Positions 42,401 to 49,700 of a stretch of DNA of 64,000 bases are shown piece after piece (position 1 is the stretch's first letter; every line of letters starts with the position of its first letter). Source of the stretch: Phlebotomus papatasi. Its lineage: Eukaryota > Arthropoda > Insecta > Diptera > Psychodidae. The notes beneath the pieces were generated by a model. The model searched no databases, was not told the origin of the DNA, and worked only from the letters and a program-made list of their open reading frames with translations. Location of the stretch: positions 17,174,001 through 17,238,000 of the forward strand of contig NC_077223.1 in assembly GCF_024763615.1 (NCBI RefSeq). The letters are read 5' to 3'. Position numbers and translations under genes: made by a program.

Positions 42401-45400
42401 CACACGCTTGTTGGAATACAATTATTTCAGTTGAAATACTTGCTTATTAAAACGTTTTGATGTTCTAAATTTTAATGCATTCTTTTTTCTTTCATCCCCT
42501 CTCAAGAAGCAATTTTTTTTAATATAGTCTTGTAGAATTCCCTATGTAAGGCATTATAGAACCAAAAATCTTTTTATTTGCATATAACGCTCTTGATTCC
42601 ATCACTGAGATTACTATAAGTAAAGTGGCGCACTCTTAAGGGTTTTAATAAGAGCTTCTATAGGAATTTCAACAGAAAATTCTCACTCTAAGTCTTTTAA
42701 AAGTACACTAAAAGACTTGTCTAATACTTGGTTCTAAAGCAGCTATTTTGCTTCTTGGGCTACTATCCATAGTTCCTCTATTCTAAGATATCGTTTGTCG
42801 AAATGTAAAGAATTCGAAAGTCCGTTTCAAGATCAAGTGAAAAAACATTTACTCAAAAAATTTACAAAAAAAAATCTTTTTCGAATTTCAAAGCATTTAG
42901 AGTAAGAGGGAAGTCTTTACTTGTATCAAAAAATATCCAAAGTCATATAATAATTACTGCCTCTTCGAAAGGTTCTCCAGTTTTTAGCTAGAGTCTCAAA
43001 AAGTATGTCGCTCTAATTTGCAACAATGTCAAAGGTATTCGAAAAACTTTAACAGCATTTTGAATTTGCAGGGTTGGGAAAATTTATGAAATATCAAATT
43101 AATAACTGTTTAAAGAGTTTCAGGATTATAATGAGATAGAATTATTGGCTCCGTTCAGTAATAACCTTTAGAAGAGACAAAGCCACTCCAAAGCCAAGCC
43201 AAACCTATTCGAAAATCTACCGGAAGCCTAAAGTGCAAGCTCACGTACTCGCCGCTTTAGCGCTGATTGTTCTGCCATTTCGAATTTTGGTATTCTTGAC
43301 ACTTCTATCGTCTAACAATGTCAACAACAGTGTGCAAACGTTTGCTTCAAAAAGTGAATTTTTGTGTAGTTTTGTGGAATTTCCGGATGGTAGAATGTTT
43401 CAATTGTAATTTTATTAAAACAAATGTCCTTCTGATAAACTTGCTCACTTTTGTGTAACTCCGTCGGTTTAAACGTTCGAATTTTCAACGGGTTTTTAGG
43501 TAATTTCTATCTGATATACCTTCGAATCGGTAAAGGAAAAACCTCAACCGGACAGAGCTCTCAAATCGGGAAGGTTATTACTGAACGAGAGGATTATGAG
43601 CTTCTGCCGCTTCTGCGTTCTGATTCTCCTCATAAGAAGAAAAGCGAGAATATGACACATGTTGACTCCCAAGTCCCGAGGCACATCAAAATTCGAACAA
43701 AAATTATATAAGCCACCTTGCGGAATTATAAAAAGGACAAAATCGCTGCATTCGATTGGAGTATAAAAAAAATTCGAACATTGGCTTTGATAGCCAAACA
43801 AAAGATATTTTGAATCTCGTTGCGTTTCCGTGATGGCTGATGTACCTCCTGTTGGAATTTTGAAATGTCTGGAGTCTCAAAATATATCTGTTTTTACCGT
43901 GTTGTGAGGAAAATCAAGGCAGCAAGGCTCATTTTATTATAATTTCCCTCATAACCACTGTGAGTAGTACTTTTAAGAACAACTTCTTAGTATGATATTT
44001 CATAAATTTTCCCCACATGTGCGAAAATATAGTTTGAAAATTCGAAATTAAGTTTGAATTGTACTTTTTCTGCCTTTGTCCAAGACACCATTGAAGAATA
44101 TAACTCCAACTACGAACAGGATTATCTTTGAAACAGATCTTCGAACTTTCTGAACTTCGATTGTAAGCATAAGAATAGAGGGTCTTCGAAGTGTCACTTT
44201 TAAAAAAGAAAGGAAATTCGATTTACCGATTCGTTATCGGTTGAAATCAAGTATAACTACTGTTAAATGTAATAAACGAATAATCCGTAAACGTATTTTT
44301 TGTCATACAAATAAAAAACTAAAATTTATTGCAACGAAATCCAATAAGTTTTCCAAGAGAATAAATTGTACTTCTTCCGTTACGAAAAAAAGTCGTGCGT
44401 GCATTTTGTTTGAAAAAATGTATGACATTTTATTCCGAACAGAGAGAGTATTTCTTTTTCTTTCAAGGAAACCTTTCAAAAAGATACACAGCATATTAAA
44501 CTCTAAAATGGGTCTACGTGCTTTAAAAAAAACTCTCTTCCCAATTTTTCATCGCTTCGATCACCTAATCGCGTGTCTTCGCACCAGTAAATGACACTCG
44601 CGCGCGTTCCCAATTCCCATCTCTTCACTTTCATATTTTCACTTTGTGTATTTTCAGTAAAATTCCCTCATTCACAAAAAGGAAGTATGAGGCCAAGAGG
44701 GATTGGGAATCGAAGAGAAGAACGTGCGAAAGTGGAAAAGAATTGAACGATTGAATTCATAATATGAAAGAAGTCGTTGGGAGAACCTTTGAAAGTCATT
44801 TTAAGTATTGGTTTTAACATCTTACCCCATTTTCCATTTAAATGCGAGTCACGCATTGCAAATTTACCCTTCAGCAAGACATCTTCACTTCCGGGCACTT
44901 CTGTTAAGTAGGGAAGGTGGTTTAAAAGGATTTTTAAGGCTCAAGGCATCAATGAAGAAAATATGGGGATTTTTCTCTTTAAGTTCGATTTATTTGAATT
45001 GAATTTAGTCAAGAAGCACAGTTGACCAACCCAAAGAAAGGACTAGTGAAGAGAGCACATAATGTGTGAGCAAAATTTTCTATCCTCAATTTGCGCTACT
45101 TTACTAAAGAAAAAGCTCAAGTAAATCCAGTTAAAAGGGTTCTTTCTTCGACTGAAAACAAATAACTTCACTTTGAATTGTTCACTTTAAATTTTAATAG
45201 GTATTATGTCCAACGCACAATAACTTTTGTTTGTAAACATGTTTTTAAAATTTTCTATAAGATTGAGCGAGATGACTAGATCTAGATCTCACTCATTCGC
45301 ATTGAAATGTCAAAAACATATTTACTAAACAAAAGTTATTGTGTGTTGGGCATTAAATTGCAGATCCAAAGATTTTAATCCATTAGCTATTGAAGTTTTC

Positions 45401-46715
45401 TAATACAGTCTTCTGTCTAGAGAACATAAGGTGCAATAATTCACTAGCAATTTAATCAACCAACAATGTTTGAAAAACTTTACACACAGAGAAATTTTAG
45501 TGGCGTAACAACTCCAATTGGTGTTGTCGGACACACCAACCTCAACCCCAAAATCAACTAACCCCAATTCGGTGTTCAGAATACACCAAGTTGTACCACA
45601 AAGCAACTAACACCGGCTTTGGGTTTCTAATTACACCAATTTCACACCAATTTTTAACACCAAATTTAGCGTTGTTGGAACACCATTGTGGATTTTCTAT
45701 CACACCATCTCAAGAAGATATAGGTGTTCCTTTTACACCAATAAAAGTGTAAATATTCCACCTTTTTTTTAAATATAACGATTTTTTTTTATTGATCCCA
45801 TATCGAAATCCATATCCGTATCGAAATAAAAAAAATTATACACAAAATTTGTATATCTGATAATTATTTTTAATGTAAGGATTTTTACAATAATAATTAC
45901 ATTAAATATGATATGACTTTCTTTTAATTATTATTTTTTCGATCACATATTCGATCACATTATTTATACTTAAAATATATTTACATTTCCATTATAGTTT
46001 TTCAAAGTTCATATTTGCAATCTTACCATCACAGTTCTTGCTTTATTTCCGTCATATTTTGTACCTCAGTCATTTTTGTTTTGTGTTTATACATTTGCGA
46101 TATTTTGATAAATCTTTTATACAGTCGTGATGATATTTTTGTGATATTTTATACATCATTTTTTATGATATTTTAATGCTGATATTCTATACAGCTGTGA
46201 GAATATTTTGGATTTTAGACTTCTTCATAATTTACAAGAATATTTATTTTAAATAAATTTAACTCTAAGATAATTTTTAAAGTCAGGAAGCATGATTTTT
46301 TTATCGGCAGCCTTTTGAATCTTTTGATATTTAAAACAAAGTCTTTTTCGTCAGTTCCCGTAATTTCATATGATTGATAATGTTTATTGAATATTACTTT
46401 TATTCGTCCGCAGTGTACGAAAATTTGCATCTCAGATGACCACAAAAAATTGTGTTTGAGTAATTACCTCAATTTCGGTTGGAAAATGCTGGAAAATGCT
46501 TTCAGCCAACAACTTGAAGTCCCTTTGTCCTAAATTTATATCACCCTCCAACTAGTACTCAGAGATGCAAGTAATTAGGACATCTCGATCGCTGTCACTG
46601 AATTTTTGAGACTCTTTATATCCATCCAAGATTCATTTTCCCTTTCGTGTCTTAGATAGAATAACGGGCAGACTGTAAAAAAATACGTGTTTGTTTCTCA
46701 TTAATATTAGCACTG

Positions 46716-46789
<74 letters not shown>

Positions 46790-49700
46790 CATTATTATTA
46801 CTTTTTGTCAAATTTCATATAAAATTTCAGATCTAGTGAAGGGTAATTTTCTGATATGATTAATCAAAAGTAAACTCACCAAGAAATCTCTGCGTAATTT
46901 CCAATTGAAACCCCCATTCACACAGAAGAGAAAAGACTTCAGCCACTGAAATATTGACCAAAGTATCGGCAAATAAAATAATCTCAAGTTCAATGTGTTC
47001 CATAAGTCACATATCTATAATTTCAATTTAGATCACTTTAGATAAATCACTTAAATAAATCACATAAAATTGCGGAATATCACTTTTGTCTATACTCTTC
47101 ACTAATCAGTTTGGCACTGATGCAGCGGGGAGGAAAGAGAGCACACAAAGGATATTGTGTGTGATGGTGAGCGACGAACACTGTTTGGCGTTGCAATAGC
47201 ACTGTTTAGAAAATTGATGGTGTTACTGTTGCACCATTTTAGACATTTTTGTGGCGGAGTTGATACAACACCGCCAAAGTATTTCATACAACACCGTAAA
47301 TTCAAAACTCGGTGTGAATTTGATGTGAATAGTACAACGGTTGGTGTTCAAGCAACTCCAACACCAAATTCAACCCCAAATTCAACACCGCTTTCTCAAA
47401 ATCACTTCTCTGTGTGTATATGACATGCATTTTTTCGACCTACATTATTTGTACAAGTCATCTGAGATGGAATTTCTCGAACTAAATATACTTTTTTGAT
47501 GCATTTCAAGATTTATTGAAGTTACTTTCAGACAATAAAAGATGATACATAAAAAACAAAATGAAATATGTACACTATGGTGTCCAATTTTAAAAGAAAA
47601 ATTGCATTTTACGAGCAAATTACCACTTTTTTTCAAATGCAGTGGTTTATTTGATACTTGACCTAAATATTAACATAATTTAACAATCTTCTATTTTTAC
47701 AAATTCTTTTTGCATAATATAAATTTAGTAATAATAACTACGGTTCTTCATTTTAAAGCTATCTCAACGGATTTAAGCATATCGTTAATATTACTTTTTT
47801 TATTGTAAAAAAGTTTGGTCTATTAAAATATAGACCACGCCCCAAAATATACCCATAATAAAAACTAAATTAATATGAACAAAACAATACTCACATTGCA
47901 AACATACATTTAAAATGCTAATACTTTTTATACAACTATTTTCAAAAAAATTCAAATAAATAGTGAGAGCTTTTTATGGAAATAAAAGAGATGGAAAAGC
48001 GTCCCAGCTTTACGGAATACTCAGGAAATAGACCTCTCCGTGAACTAAATTTTGGGTGGTCTGATAATTTTTGGGCGGTCTGATACTTCAGCGTTGAAAC
48101 AGGATCCAGAAGGCCCGAAATACTTCTGGTTCATTCAGGAATATAGTCCATTGCTGATTGAACCATTGCAGCTTAATGGCACAGCAATTGTGGACTATGC
48201 CAAGTCCTAGAAGCCAAGAATTTTCGAATGATCTTTTGGTGTAATGGTTTACTAATTTATTGGTACTTAACCGATTCATTACTGATGCCGCCAAGTTCGA
48301 AATTTCAATACCTTTCCAAAAAATCCAAATTTTACGAAATTGGTTGAAAAATGAGCCCTCCAAAGTGGTTGAACTTTGACCTTCAGTAATTCAAAATGGC
48401 GAATTTTCCGGCCATAGCTATGTACGAACGAAATGCTCGCCTAGGGTACCTCCAAAACTTGTTCGAAAATTACTGAAAAAGCTCGGTTAATTTTGAGAGA
48501 AACTGAAAAACAACATGGTTTCGAAGAGATATAATCAGCGAAGACCCGAAATCTATATCTCTTATCGTTTAGCCTCTAGGTCGGAAACATTTTTGCAAAA
48601 AATAAAAAGCAAGTCGAAAAAAATAAGTTATTTTTGGGTACCATACCTATTCATTACCCATTGAATCCAGTTCAATAGGATTGGAAATTTACAGACCTTT
48701 CCAAAAAAAATCAAATTTAAGCAAATCGGTTGAAAATTAGGCCTTCCAAAGTGGTTTAACTTTAAACTTCGAAAATTCGATGTCGAGGTTTTTTCAGACA
48801 GATCTATGAGTGAAATGTTCACATGAACTACCTCCAAAACATATCCAAAAATAAAAGACATTGCTGAAACCGTTATCAACAAAAAATTAAAAAAACATTA
48901 TTTTGGTGGGTTTAAAGAGGGCTGTGGTGAATAGGGGGAAAATGTCTCTTGATAATGTTAAAAAAATATTAAAAATTGATATATCTTACTATTTAAGCTC
49001 CAGAACGATAACAAATTGAAAAAAAGCAAAAAAAATAAGTGCTCATTCCTTGAATTCGAGCAATAAAAATTAAAACATTTCATTTAATACATTGGAACAA
49101 GCCTGACTGAAACGAAGCCGTAGTAATCAGCATCACATTTTTTTCAAAAACTTTCAAAGCCTTAATTTTCTTTTTCATTGTGGTTCTGAAAAGTTTACAA
49201 AATTCGCTTTTCAATTCAAGGCCCTTCAATTCAATTCAATTCAATAGATTCGAAAATATTTAACCCATAATTGTGAAAGATCATGGTAAAGAAAATTTAT
49301 GCAAAGAATTTTTTAAATCTTGATTCTAAACTCTGTGGAAATTTAGACTCTTCCCACTTTGGCGGTGACTTATTTACTTTTAGAGACATTTCCTTCAAGT
49401 GCCGTCCAAATGAGATTTTTTAAAAATGTTTTAGAATGGTGAAATACACTCTAGTACAACATTAAAAATCGTATATTTAAAAAAAAGTAACCCATAAGCC
49501 GTAATTTTTGAAAAAAAAAATTAGAATTCATTTTGGGCGGAGCTTAATAAACAATCTGTTGCGAAATGAGAAACTAAAAGAAAAGGTTACAGCATATTAA
49601 AGGATACCGGATATCTGTGATATGTATTTCGTCAGTTAAATCAGCATTTGTCGTAACTTCCCTTTGACAACTTTTCAGGAGACGATATTTTCAATTCAGC

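Larger units (their letters stand above)
45482..47418 (-). mobile_element. 1.9-kb element with ACACC-rich ends carrying a broken SAM-like gene
   Basis: The ends ACACACAGAGAAATTTT and CACTTCTCTGTGTGT form a short terminal inverted repeat. About 230 bp inside the left end and 170 bp inside the right end are dense arrays of ACACCAA/TTGGTGT words. The interior is AT-rich, includes a (TA) microsatellite, and holds minus-strand exon-like pieces listed separately. No transposase motif was seen, so it appears non-autonomous. The family is not one I recognise. Confidence 0.65.

Noticed and set aside
44241..44594. 117-codon open frame on the plus strand
   Set aside because: Lys/Phe/Ile-rich composition typical of AT-rich random frames, no domain, no splice or promoter context.
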